The notes beneath the pieces are model-generated. The model did no database searches, was not told where the DNA came from, and was given only the letters and a program-made list of their open reading frames with translations. The position numbers and the translations under genes were made by a program. This document shows positions 55,401-62,290 of a stretch of 64,000 nt of DNA, piece by piece (within the stretch, counting starts at the first letter, position 1; the number at the start of each line of letters is the position of its first letter). The stretch lies in NCBI GenBank assembly GCA_015061035.1, contig SUXK01000004.1, forward strand, positions 186,001 to 250,000. The letters are read 5' to 3'. The stretch is from Bacteroidales bacterium. Lineage in GTDB: Bacteria > Bacteroidota > Bacteroidia > Bacteroidales > G3-4614.

Positions 55401-55801
55401 TAAGTAGCGGAAGAGACTTTTCACAACTTCCAGCATTTACACTTCCTTACAATATTGATGAAGGCGACTATCGTTTACGCGTAAAGATTGACTGGAACTC
55501 ATTAGACGCATGCGGAAACCCAACTCAATCAATTGCAGCAAACGGAGGTAGCCAAGTTGATATGACACTTCGCATTACATACCCAACAAGTATTGAGGAG
55601 AACAATGCTGATGAAGCAAAAGTGTATGCATCGGCAGGAGCAATCAATATTTACGGTTACAGCGGAGAGGTTAAAGTTATAAATACAACAGGTCAAATTG
55701 TAAAAGATGTTACCATAAAAGACAACGAGCAAATTGAGATTAACAAAGGTATATACCTTGTTGTACTTAACGGAAGAAGTGAAAAAGTTATAGTTGAATA
55801 A
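52490..55801 (+). CDS. GH33 sialidase with LamG-type N-terminus and sorting-domain-like C-terminus
   Basis: 1103 aa exported exo-alpha-sialidase. Signal peptide 1-21. A LamG/concanavalin-like domain (~25-235) resembles a carbohydrate-binding module, followed by an Ig-like linker (~270-405). The six-blade catalytic propeller carries Y425-R426-I-P (first Arg of the triad) and five Asp boxes: STDGGKTW (463-470), SNDNGQSW (526-533), SEDNGTTW (598-605), SKDRGQTW (646-653), SYDEGESW (705-712). A chitobiase-like beta domain (~795-860) follows, then unknown strands. The last ~60 residues (YSGEVKVINTTGQIV ... INKGIYLVVLNG) look like a type-A (type IX) secretion sorting domain. It should release sialic acid from host glycans; the esterase at 33.1 kb would prepare acetylated substrates. 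Confidence 0.94.
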   Translation: MNMRKFLLTFLTLLLTTTAFSQSGKFLTLDGTSQYMRIPNHADFNIGQNESFTVTAWFKVASYESNVSAAQRYISKRCMEGVSGDNTSGYELWGALNGNASSGFFANNAPGPNSTAHTNSMSVWSTSGGSLNSWFHVAFVVDRSAGKMYLYHNGTQVGTSGTKDISPWYVRNDFDVYVGTGLLNASTVSYFLDGAADNVRFYKKALSATEIANDKNSNSIPATTEGLIAAYDFENMTDTSVPDVSGNGHNGVLVGYSSAGAISNVVLLGDPNYTGRGNIAEPIVRATVSVTGEAASLSSINVNMEGTTDITDITAIKVYSTGTTELFNPKKTSQYTLLGESNPAEGDIEIPLSGTLPVGTNYLWVTYDISETATEGNLADVSVNSISYSANSTYNVSTPASEGAREILLKRVLIYSPGDYSSKNYRIPAIVTAHDGSLVIATDKRKNNQNDLPDDIDVLINRSTDGGKTWSEPLTIAQGTGYGAGFGDAGLARTNEENGLICVFVGGKGFFGGTPTDPNRTYICKSNDNGQSWTAPIDITPQLFGSECSDPVRRNWNASFCASGAGLLTRDGTICFVAAVRETSDSSVGSVSNYVYYSEDNGTTWKVSSVCKPNNGNEAKIVELNDGSWLVSIRNQSKGSRYYTISKDRGQTWSEVKLWNEMYEPGCNGDLIRYTSTKDGYDRNRLLHSVPFDAVSRKNMSVFVSYDEGESWSVHKTICPGNGAYSSICILPDGTIGVYTEEDYMTPDMSTFFLNFTLDWLTDGEDTYTLPDSSELTDKPVFTTESGTTFTEESAVIKFESVARNTKIYYTTDGTIPTTESERYTSEGITITESTTIKAFAIATGKRGSDIVTARYYFPDYCKDENRSSRTDRYLRSVQFSGTLTPFNSGTIESGAHNVYSDRRDLIIEAIPGATLTPTLDWVGLWMCGYIHIDYDCDKEFNQTLNVNGTNGGEVVSYNYYEGYNSIGTSISSGRDFSQLPAFTLPYNIDEGDYRLRVKIDWNSLDACGNPTQSIAANGGSQVDMTLRITYPTSIEENNADEAKVYASAGAINIYGYSGEVKVINTTGQIVKDVTIKDNEQIEINKGIYLVVLNGRSEKVIVE

Positions 55802-55822
55802 TTTTAGTTGTTAGATACCAGT

Positions 55823-55853
55823 AAAAAGCGACAGAGAATTCTGTCGCTTTTTT
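55823..55853. terminator. Bidirectional terminator (sialidase / 55872 gene)
   Basis: AAAAAGCGACAGA / TCTGTCGCTTTTT around a GAAT loop, between convergent genes. Confidence 0.85.
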
Positions 55854-55871
55854 GTCCCTACATTGTATGCT

Positions 55872-56255
55872 TTAGTATGATTTACAAGAGGCTGATGAAA
55901 TACGAATAGCAACTGGTGTACCTTTTTGAATTCCATAAGTAGTTATATGGGTATAGCCATAATTGGGGGCATATTGACCTTTAGGAATATTGACAACTCC
56001 TGTAGTATAGACTGTTTTCAAATCAAGAGAGAGAATCTCTACTGCTACTCTAACATCCTCAGGCTGTACTTTTGTAATTTCTAAATAAACACTTACACCA
56101 GTATGGTTTCCTGGAGAAGTAACTTCATCAATTGGATTTTTAACTGTTACTACAACAAAATCCTCTATCCCAGCAACGGGACAAGTTACTTCTCCTGCAG
56201 ATACAGATACAGCAATACCTAAAACAAACATAATAGATAAAATAATCTTTTTCAT
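55872..56255 (-). CDS. Small secreted protein, unknown function
   Basis: 127 aa. Signal peptide 1-20 (cut after VSVSAG). The mature 107 residues are beta-rich with two Cys (one near the N-terminus in VTCPVAG, one near the C-terminus in SSASCKSY), probably a disulfide. YAPNYGYTHITTYGIQKGTPVAIRIS suggests an Ig-like fold. No family recognised. A long (about 330-nt) leader that contains a stable RNA structure precedes it, so it may be controlled post-initiation. Confidence 0.7.
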   Translation of the reverse strand: MKKIILSIMFVLGIAVSVSAGEVTCPVAGIEDFVVVTVKNPIDEVTSPGNHTGVSVYLEITKVQPEDVRVAVEILSLDLKTVYTTGVVNIPKGQYAPNYGYTHITTYGIQKGTPVAIRISSASCKSY

Positions 56256-56340
56256 AATAATAAATTTTAAAAATATCTCCTACTCACTTTTCGGCTTTTC
56301 GGTTTACTCCGAGTTCCTTAATACCAATAAATACGCACAT

Positions 56341-56584
56341 AAAAAAAGCACGGAACCTTTAGTTTATTCCTACTTCGAGGTGTTTGGCGTAACCTTGGCA
56401 GATGAATAACTAAAAGCCCGTGCTGAGATAGCACGAGCATTTCAACTATTATCCTTTTCTGCCTTATTAGTCGCCAAACTTTCGAAGCAAAAGAATAAAT
56501 GCTAAAACGCTTTTTCCAATATATTTAAAATGTACGTATCAAACTATACGTTATGTTTCATAGGCTATTTTATTTTAATTAATT
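56341..56584 (-). ncRNA. Candidate structured RNA / attenuator upstream of 55872 gene
   Basis: On the minus strand a consensus promoter (56591-56622) would start an RNA near 56584. Nucleotides 56487-56373 fold into a long rod: CTTCGA/TCGAAG, GTTTGGCG/CGCCAAAC, GGCAGA/TCTGCC, GGATAAT/GTTATTC and apical GCTCGTGC/GCACGGGC with a 7-nt loop. The 3' part of the rod (56424-56404) can instead pair with 56369-56347 to make a 19-bp interrupted stem ending in U7 (56347-56341), an intrinsic terminator. The two folds exclude each other. The rod resembles 6S RNA in outline, but no sequence identity to a known family was recognised. The remainder of the 700-bp gap (56623-56878) shows no gene. Confidence 0.6.
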
Positions 56585-56590
56585 ACATTG

Positions 56591-56622
56591 CAAATATAAT
56601 AAAACAACATTCAATCAACAAG
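56591..56622 (-). promoter_or_regulatory. Promoter of the structured RNA
   Basis: Minus-strand -7 TATATTTG (56598-56591) and -33 CTTG (56622-56619), spacing 20 nt. Confidence 0.65.
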
Positions 56623-56878
56623 AAATATTAAGAACAATTATAAACAATCCTAATTTACACATCAATTAAACGTGTTTGTTACAATGCAACAAACTAAATA
56701 CAATAAGGAGTGTGCCAAGATTAAATTAGACAGGCTCTTTTTGTATCTTTTAAATAGTAAATCATTTTGATTAGTTACAATTATTATAAATAAATACTAA
56801 TTTTGTTTCAAATATTTATTAAATATGCGTGGTTTTGAAAATAATTGATAATTTTATTAATGTTTTTGTGGAAATTTG

Positions 56879-56909
56879 TTTGAAATAACACCTTTTATCA
56901 CTATCTTCG
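56879..56909 (+). promoter_or_regulatory. Promoter of the aminotransferase gene
   Basis: TTTG at 56879-56882, 19 nt, TATCTTCG at 56902-56909 (one mismatch to TAnnTTTG). A second TTTG at 56875-56878 gives a 23-nt spacer. Confidence 0.7.
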
Positions 56910-56955
56910 CAGAGTTAAAAATTTAAGCACAAAAAATAGTAACAATATAGTAAAA

Positions 56956-58152
56956 ATGACAGAGATGATTTCAGCACGTTTAAATGCTCTTTCGCCTTCG
57001 GAAACTTTGGCTATGTCACAAAAAAGTGCAGAGTTGAAGGCTCAAGGAATTGATGTGATTAATTTGAGTGTAGGTGAACCAGACTTTTTTACTCCCGATC
57101 ATATAAAACAGGCAGCCAAAGAGGCTATAGATAATAACTTTTCTTTCTACTCTCCTGTTCCCGGATATATGGATTTGCGTAAAGCAATTTCTGAGAAACT
57201 TAAGAGAGAGAATAATCTTACATACGCACCTGAGCAGATTGTTGTTTCAAATGGAGCAAAGCAATCGGTTTGTAACGTGGTAATGTGTATTGTTGATAAG
57301 GATGATGAGGTTATCATTCCTACTCCTGCATGGGTTAGTTATGTGGAGATGGTGAAACTTGCTGAGGGTAAAAGCGTTCTTGTTAACGCTGGCATTGAGC
57401 AAGATTTCAAAATAACCGCTGAGCAATTGGAGAATGCTATTACTCCTAAAACTAAAGCAATTATTCTTTGCTCTCCTTCAAACCCAACTGGTAGTGTATA
57501 TACTAAAGAGGAGTTGGCTGCTCTTGCTGCAGTATTGGCTAAATATCCTCGCATTGTGGTTATTGCTGATGAGATTTATGAGCATATCAACTATGTTGGC
57601 AAACATGAGAGTATTGCTCAATTCCCAGAGATTACTGACCGCGTTGCTGTTATAAATGGTGTTTCAAAGGCTTACGCTATGACTGGTTGGCGTATTGGTT
57701 TTGTTGCGGCTCCCCTTTGGTTGGCTAAGGCTTGTAACAAACTTCAAGGTCAATATACTTCAGGTCCTTCTTCAATAGCACAAAAGGCATCTGTGGCTGC
57801 TTTTGCAGGTCCTCAAGATTGTGTTGAGGAGATGCGTAAAGCGTTTGAGCGAAGACGCAACTTGGTTGTTGAACTTGCAAAAGAGATACCCGGATTTGAG
57901 GTTAATATTCCTCAAGGTGCTTTCTACCTTTTCCCAAAGGTTAGTTCTTTCTTTGGTAAAAGCGATGGTGAGCGAACTATTAACGATGCCGTAGATTTGG
58001 CTATGTATCTTCTTGAGGTTGGCCACGTGGCTACTGTTGGAGGTAAGGCGTTTGGCGCTCCTGAATATCTTCGTTTCTCTTACGCTACTTCAGATGAGAA
58101 TATTGTTGAGGCTATGCGTAGAATCAAAGAGACTCTTGCTCGATTGAAATAA
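56956..58152 (+). CDS. aspC: Aspartate aminotransferase (class I, subgroup Ib type)
   Basis: PLP enzyme exchanging amino groups between aspartate and 2-oxoglutarate. 398 aa. The PLP lysine is K238 in GVSKAYAMTGWRIGF. INLSVGEPDFFTPDHIKQ at the N-terminus, CSPSNPTGSVY (substrate Asn) and the C-terminal YLRFSYATSDENI (Arg for the carboxylate) are family marks. The length and motifs fit thermophile-type (Ib) AspATs, which may also use prephenate. It is a single gene with its own promoter and terminator. Confidence 0.95.
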   Translation: MTEMISARLNALSPSETLAMSQKSAELKAQGIDVINLSVGEPDFFTPDHIKQAAKEAIDNNFSFYSPVPGYMDLRKAISEKLKRENNLTYAPEQIVVSNGAKQSVCNVVMCIVDKDDEVIIPTPAWVSYVEMVKLAEGKSVLVNAGIEQDFKITAEQLENAITPKTKAIILCSPSNPTGSVYTKEELAALAAVLAKYPRIVVIADEIYEHINYVGKHESIAQFPEITDRVAVINGVSKAYAMTGWRIGFVAAPLWLAKACNKLQGQYTSGPSSIAQKASVAAFAGPQDCVEEMRKAFERRRNLVVELAKEIPGFEVNIPQGAFYLFPKVSSFFGKSDGERTINDAVDLAMYLLEVGHVATVGGKAFGAPEYLRFSYATSDENIVEAMRRIKETLARLK

Positions 58153-58171
58153 TATTTAAATAATTGATATT

Positions 58172-58207
58172 AAAAACTCTCTAACAAACGGTTAGAGAGT
58201 TTTTTTT
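58172..58207 (+). terminator. Intrinsic terminator after the aminotransferase gene
   Basis: AACTCTCTAAC / GTTAGAGAGTT with an AAACG loop followed by TTTTTTT. Confidence 0.88.
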
Positions 58208-58274
58208 GTAAGGTGTTGATTGCAAATTAGACTAATTAGTCCAATTGTATATAAATATAGAAAAGTTAATAAGA

Positions 58275-58997
58275 TTATTCACTTAACTGGTTTACTATTG
58301 CTTGAAAGAGCATTATATCAGAGGGAAGTGTGAGTTTGAAGTTTATCATCTCTCCTTTGGCTGGATATAGCGGTACATGTCCCAATTCACATGCCAATGT
58401 GAAGATTGACTGTGAATAGGTTATGCCTTTTTCTTCTGCCTCCGCTACCATCTGTTTCAACTCTTTTAAGTGAAAGGTGTGTGGAGTTTGAGCTCGTAAT
58501 AGGTCTTCTCGGAGGATATAGCGGTATGTTTCAATATCTTTGTTTTCCCCTTTTTTCTCTACTTGCATATAACTCTCTTGACTTTGAAGTGAGGTTATGG
58601 CATTACCTCGCGATAGACAAACTGAGATGTTACTGCTTATTATGTCTTGAGAGATGAGTGGTCGCACTGCATCGTGTATGAGAACTACGGTGTTTTCATC
58701 TTCCTCCTCCGCTACTGCTAATATTCCATTTCGTGCTGACTGAAAACTGTTTTCGCCCGACTGTATAACTCCTGAGAATTTTGTTATTCCTGCTTCATGG
58801 GCTTGTTTTTGTACCGTTTGGTGCCACTCTGGCGATGAAACTACATATATTGCACTTATGAGCATATGTTGCTGAAAGGCTTTCATTGTGTGTTGCAGGA
58901 CTGATTGTCCGTCAACCACAAAGAATTGCTTAGGTATGGTCAAATTCATTCTGTTACCTACGCCTCCTGCTAATATTAGTGCTATACTTTTATTCAT
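58275..58997 (-). CDS. IspD/TarI-family cytidylyltransferase
   Basis: 240-aa CTP-dependent nucleotidyltransferase. LILAGGVGNRM with PKQFFVVDGQSVLQHTM is the CTP/Mg site and VLIHDAVRPLIS the catalytic Asp region. RAQTPHTFHLKEL and FKLTLPSDIMLFQAI are shared with IspD and TarI. The typical IspD segments TDDA and DT(I/V) before the substrate site are not seen (TYSQSIFTLACE instead). It is co-directional with a CDP-alcohol phosphotransferase (13-bp gap). It could be IspD (MEP pathway) by family, but the pairing fits a CDP-alcohol activator better (inference). Confidence 0.8.
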   Translation of the reverse strand: MNKSIALILAGGVGNRMNLTIPKQFFVVDGQSVLQHTMKAFQQHMLISAIYVVSSPEWHQTVQKQAHEAGITKFSGVIQSGENSFQSARNGILAVAEEEDENTVVLIHDAVRPLISQDIISSNISVCLSRGNAITSLQSQESYMQVEKKGENKDIETYRYILREDLLRAQTPHTFHLKELKQMVAEAEEKGITYSQSIFTLACELGHVPLYPAKGEMINFKLTLPSDIMLFQAIVNQLSE

Positions 58998-59010
58998 CGG
59001 CTTTATCTCT

Positions 59011-59940
59011 CTATTTGTATTTTTCTAATATTTCGGTACATAGTTTTTCGTGACGGCGTATTGTATAAAATCGGAGTAGTTCAAAAACAGTTGACTCCAA
59101 TATAAGATATAGATACGGCACGTTAAATCCAACACACAGGAACATTATTATTACTCGCAAATCGAATGTGAGTATATTTGTTAGTGGCATTATGGGCTTA
59201 CTTCCTCTGCAAAAATCTTGACGGAGTTCTGTAGGTATTCCTTGTGGATATTTGCTTTGGATATGTTGCATCAGTTTATGAAACTCCTTTACTTGATCTT
59301 CTTGTGAGCCTGTGTATCGTGCGTAGAAATAGAGGTATAGTTTTTTAAACCATCCGCTCTTATCCCACTTTAAGGATTGCATCTCTTCTCTTAAATTTTG
59401 CGATGAGTCCAACTCTGCTTTGTCAGCCCCAAATTGGAAGTATAGGTGTATGTTGCGATAGTAGTCGCCTATGGCACATTGGCGACCATGACACCTAAAT
59501 CCTGACCACGCTGCAAGTAGATATATGGTGATACCCCATTTTACATCGGTGAAAGGAATTAACTCTCCTCCTAATCGGATTGCTAAGAAGAGGTATATGA
59601 AGAAAAACCACACATCTCCACAAAAGCCATCCAACACCCTACCTATGAGGGTTTTCTTGCCTGTCATTCGTGCCAACTGGCCATCGGCACAGTCAAACCA
59701 GTTTGCCCACACAAGCATTGCCATTCCTATAAGATTAGTAGTCAGATTGGTACTATAAAAGAGAAAGCCTGTTGCCGACCCTATTACTATGCTTATTATG
59801 GTTACGGCTACGGGATGTACATTAAGTGCCTTAAAGAGTAACGCCCACAGGTAACCCGGTGTGCGTGTCAGATACAATTCAAAAGGGCCTTCGGTATCTT
59901 GGCTCTTCATTGTTGCTTTTACGTTATCTATAAGGCTCAT
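59011..59940 (-). CDS. CDP-alcohol phosphotransferase family membrane protein
   Basis: 309 aa, about six membrane helices. The family motif is FDCADGQLARMTGKKTLIG followed by RVLDGFCGD: D-xx-DG-xx-AR-x8-G-xxx-D are as expected, but the last Asp falls one residue late (D-GFCG-D rather than D-xxx-D). Products of this family are phospholipids or phospholipid-like compounds from CDP-alcohols. A cytoplasmic loop of ~60 residues (~165-225, rich in Lys/Glu) is unusual. It lies between the cytidylyltransferase and pdxA with 13- and 29-bp gaps. Confidence 0.88.
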   Translation of the reverse strand: MSLIDNVKATMKSQDTEGPFELYLTRTPGYLWALLFKALNVHPVAVTIISIVIGSATGFLFYSTNLTTNLIGMAMLVWANWFDCADGQLARMTGKKTLIGRVLDGFCGDVWFFFIYLFLAIRLGGELIPFTDVKWGITIYLLAAWSGFRCHGRQCAIGDYYRNIHLYFQFGADKAELDSSQNLREEMQSLKWDKSGWFKKLYLYFYARYTGSQEDQVKEFHKLMQHIQSKYPQGIPTELRQDFCRGSKPIMPLTNILTFDLRVIIMFLCVGFNVPYLYLILESTVFELLRFYTIRRHEKLCTEILEKYK

Positions 59941-59969
59941 AAGGTGATGATTGCTTTTTATGCTCTCTC

Positions 59970-61070
59970 CTACTCTGCTTCGGCTTCTGCCATTAGGTTT
60001 ACACTCTCATCCTTTCCGCTTCGGTCAACGTACTGTTTGCGAAGTGGATTTGCTGTTATTTCATCATACATTACTCGATTGTTATATACATCTATTGCTG
60101 TATATATGGCTTGTCGCATTGAGTTTGCTGATGCTTTGCTCTTTCCTGCTATGTCGTATGCTGTTCCATGATCAGGCGAAGTGCGTACAAAGTCAAGCCC
60201 TGCAGTGTAGTTTACTCCGTCATCCATTGAGAGGGCTTTGAATGGTGCTAATCCTTGATCGTGATACATTGCCAACACACCATCAAAGTTTTTATATAGT
60301 GCGGCTCCAAAGAATCCATCGGCAGAGTATGGTCCAAAACATACTATTCCACTGCTGTATGCCTCTTGTATTGCGGGGATTATTGTATCCTGCTCCTCTG
60401 TTCCTATCAATCCGTTATCTCCTGCATGTGGGTTTAACGAGAGGACTGCAATTCGTGGACGTTCTAATTTAAAGTCTTGTATCAGAGACCTGTTGAATAT
60501 GTTTAGTTTATTAATTATCAACTCTTTTGTTATCTTCTCAGACAACTCTTTTATTGGTGTGTGGGTGGTCACTAATGCTACTTTTAGTGTTTCGTTCATC
60601 AATATCATTAGTGGCTCGTTCTCGCCGCCAAATCGAGATTGCAGATACTCTGTGTGTCCTAAGAAGTTGAAATCTTCTCCTTGTATTGTATTTTTATTTA
60701 TTGGTGCAGTTACAAGAACATCTACTTTACCATCTTTTAGATCTTGTACTGCTACTTCTAATGCCTTTAGCGATGCCATTCCTGCTACTTGCGATGGTTT
60801 GCCTATCTCAACTTTTAATTCATCATCAAAGCAGTTTACAAAATTTACTCTGTCAGGTAATATATTATCGGCATTTGCCACTATATTAAATTGTAAATTA
60901 GGCACATCTAACAGCTTTTTGTAATAACCTGATACTTTTGCCGCTCCATATACTACGGGTGTACATATTTCGGTCATACGTTGGTCTGATAATGCTTTGA
61001 TTATCACCTCGTAACCCACTCCGTTTATATCTCCGTGAGTTATTGCTACTCTTAATTTATTTGGTTTCAT
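59970..61070 (-). CDS. pdxA: 4-hydroxythreonine-4-phosphate dehydrogenase
   Basis: NAD-dependent step of the DXP-dependent vitamin B6 pathway. 366 aa. THGDINGVGYEV replaces the usual ITxGDPAGIGPE. Metal-binding His is in HDQGLAPFKAL; the other His residues are in FLGHTEYLQSRF and SLNPHAGDNGLIG. RTSPDHGTAYDIAGKSKASA is the C-terminal signature. The last ~35 residues extend beyond E. coli PdxA and are acidic. It is probably the first gene of the run pdxA - CDP-alcohol phosphotransferase - cytidylyltransferase (29- and 13-bp gaps). Confidence 0.95.
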   Translation of the reverse strand: MKPNKLRVAITHGDINGVGYEVIIKALSDQRMTEICTPVVYGAAKVSGYYKKLLDVPNLQFNIVANADNILPDRVNFVNCFDDELKVEIGKPSQVAGMASLKALEVAVQDLKDGKVDVLVTAPINKNTIQGEDFNFLGHTEYLQSRFGGENEPLMILMNETLKVALVTTHTPIKELSEKITKELIINKLNIFNRSLIQDFKLERPRIAVLSLNPHAGDNGLIGTEEQDTIIPAIQEAYSSGIVCFGPYSADGFFGAALYKNFDGVLAMYHDQGLAPFKALSMDDGVNYTAGLDFVRTSPDHGTAYDIAGKSKASANSMRQAIYTAIDVYNNRVMYDEITANPLRKQYVDRSGKDESVNLMAEAEAE

Positions 61071-61139
61071 AATGGTAATATCTTTTAATTATGTCGCTAA
61101 TTTACAAAATTTATGGTTATTTCTTAGTGTTTGGGATGT

Positions 61140-62159
61140 TTATTCTCCTTTTTGCGATGCTAACATTCCACATGCTGCCGATACGTCTTCGCCTCGTGAT
61201 GCTCTGATTGTTGCCACTACTCCCCGCTTATTTAATTCATCACGAAATGCCTCTATCACTGCATCGGATGAACTTTGTAGCGAGATTCCTGGTATTGCAT
61301 GGTAACGTATTAGATTTACTCTACAATCTAACCCTTTTAGTAGTTCTGATAGTTTTGCTGCATCCTCTAAACTATCGTTTACTTCACGTAACATTATATA
61401 TTCAAAAGATAAACGGCGTTGATGCGAGAAGTCATACTCTCGTAACATTGCTATCATATCTGATATAGGAAATGCTTTTTCGGCTGGCATATATCTTGCT
61501 CTACGCCCATCTGGTGCATGTAGGCTTACTGCCAAGTGACATTTACTCTCGTCCAAAAAGCGTTTTACTCCTTTGCGTATTCCTACGGTTGAGAGGGTTA
61601 TTCGCTTTGGACTCCACGCTAATCCCCACGCTGCTGTGAGTATATCTATTACGGTCAAGACAGAATCAAGGTTATCGGTTGGCTCACCCATACCCATGAA
61701 CACTATATTGGTAAGTTGCTCACTATGAGGTACTGCTAATATTTGATTCATTATCTCGGCTGGTGTAAGGTTTCGCTGAAATCCTTGTTTGCCTGTCATA
61801 CAGAATAGACAGTTCATTTTGCATCCTACCTGAGATGATACGCAAAGCGTTGCTCTCTCACGATCAGGTATATATACAGTTTCAATGGTGTGTCCATCGT
61901 GCAAACGAAAGAGATACTTCTCTGTACCATCGCTTGATACTACTTGGTGCATCGGAGGTACAACTCCCACTTCACACTCTTTTGATAATTTTTCGCGATT
62001 ATGCTTTGATATGTTAGTCATATCAGAGAAATCTGCTACTCGTTTTTGATATATCCACTCACACATCTGCTTTCCTGCAAATGCGGGCATACCTAACTCT
62101 TGCGATAGTTGTTTTAACTCTGATAGTGTTCTCCCAACTAATGTTCTCTTTTGCATCAA
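61140..62159 (-). CDS. rlmN: 23S rRNA/tRNA adenine-C2 methyltransferase
   Basis: Radical SAM enzyme methylating A2503 of 23S rRNA and A37 of some tRNAs. 339 aa. The [4Fe-4S] motif CKMNCLFC is in SQVGCKMNCLFCMTGKQGF. The catalytic Cys near the C-terminus is in the GEDVSAACGMLASQ block. Other family blocks are ERATLCVSSQ, NIVFMGMGEPTDN and ISLQSSSDAV. It starts MMQK; either Met may be used. It follows PpiD and a large hairpin on the minus strand. Confidence 0.95.
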   Translation of the reverse strand: MMQKRTLVGRTLSELKQLSQELGMPAFAGKQMCEWIYQKRVADFSDMTNISKHNREKLSKECEVGVVPPMHQVVSSDGTEKYLFRLHDGHTIETVYIPDRERATLCVSSQVGCKMNCLFCMTGKQGFQRNLTPAEIMNQILAVPHSEQLTNIVFMGMGEPTDNLDSVLTVIDILTAAWGLAWSPKRITLSTVGIRKGVKRFLDESKCHLAVSLHAPDGRRARYMPAEKAFPISDMIAMLREYDFSHQRRLSFEYIMLREVNDSLEDAAKLSELLKGLDCRVNLIRYHAIPGISLQSSSDAVIEAFRDELNKRGVVATIRASRGEDVSAACGMLASQKGE

Positions 62160-62176
62160 CTCTTATTTTATATGAT

Positions 62177-62213
62177 AAGGGGACAATTTCAATTGTGCTG
62201 AAACCGTCCCCTT
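62177..62213. terminator. Hairpin between PpiD-like gene and rlmN
   Basis: AAGGGGACAATTTCA / TGAAACCGTCCCCTT with two mismatches and a 7-nt loop. The T-rich tract lies on the plus side (GTTTTATATT), while the minus strand side has fewer Ts. It may be a terminator or a processing hairpin after the PpiD-like gene. Confidence 0.6.
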
Positions 62214-62290
62214 GTTTTATATTATTGGAATCTTATTTTAAGGAGAATAATCTCAAAATATTTTCCAAATTTTCTCTTGTTTCCTTTTGA

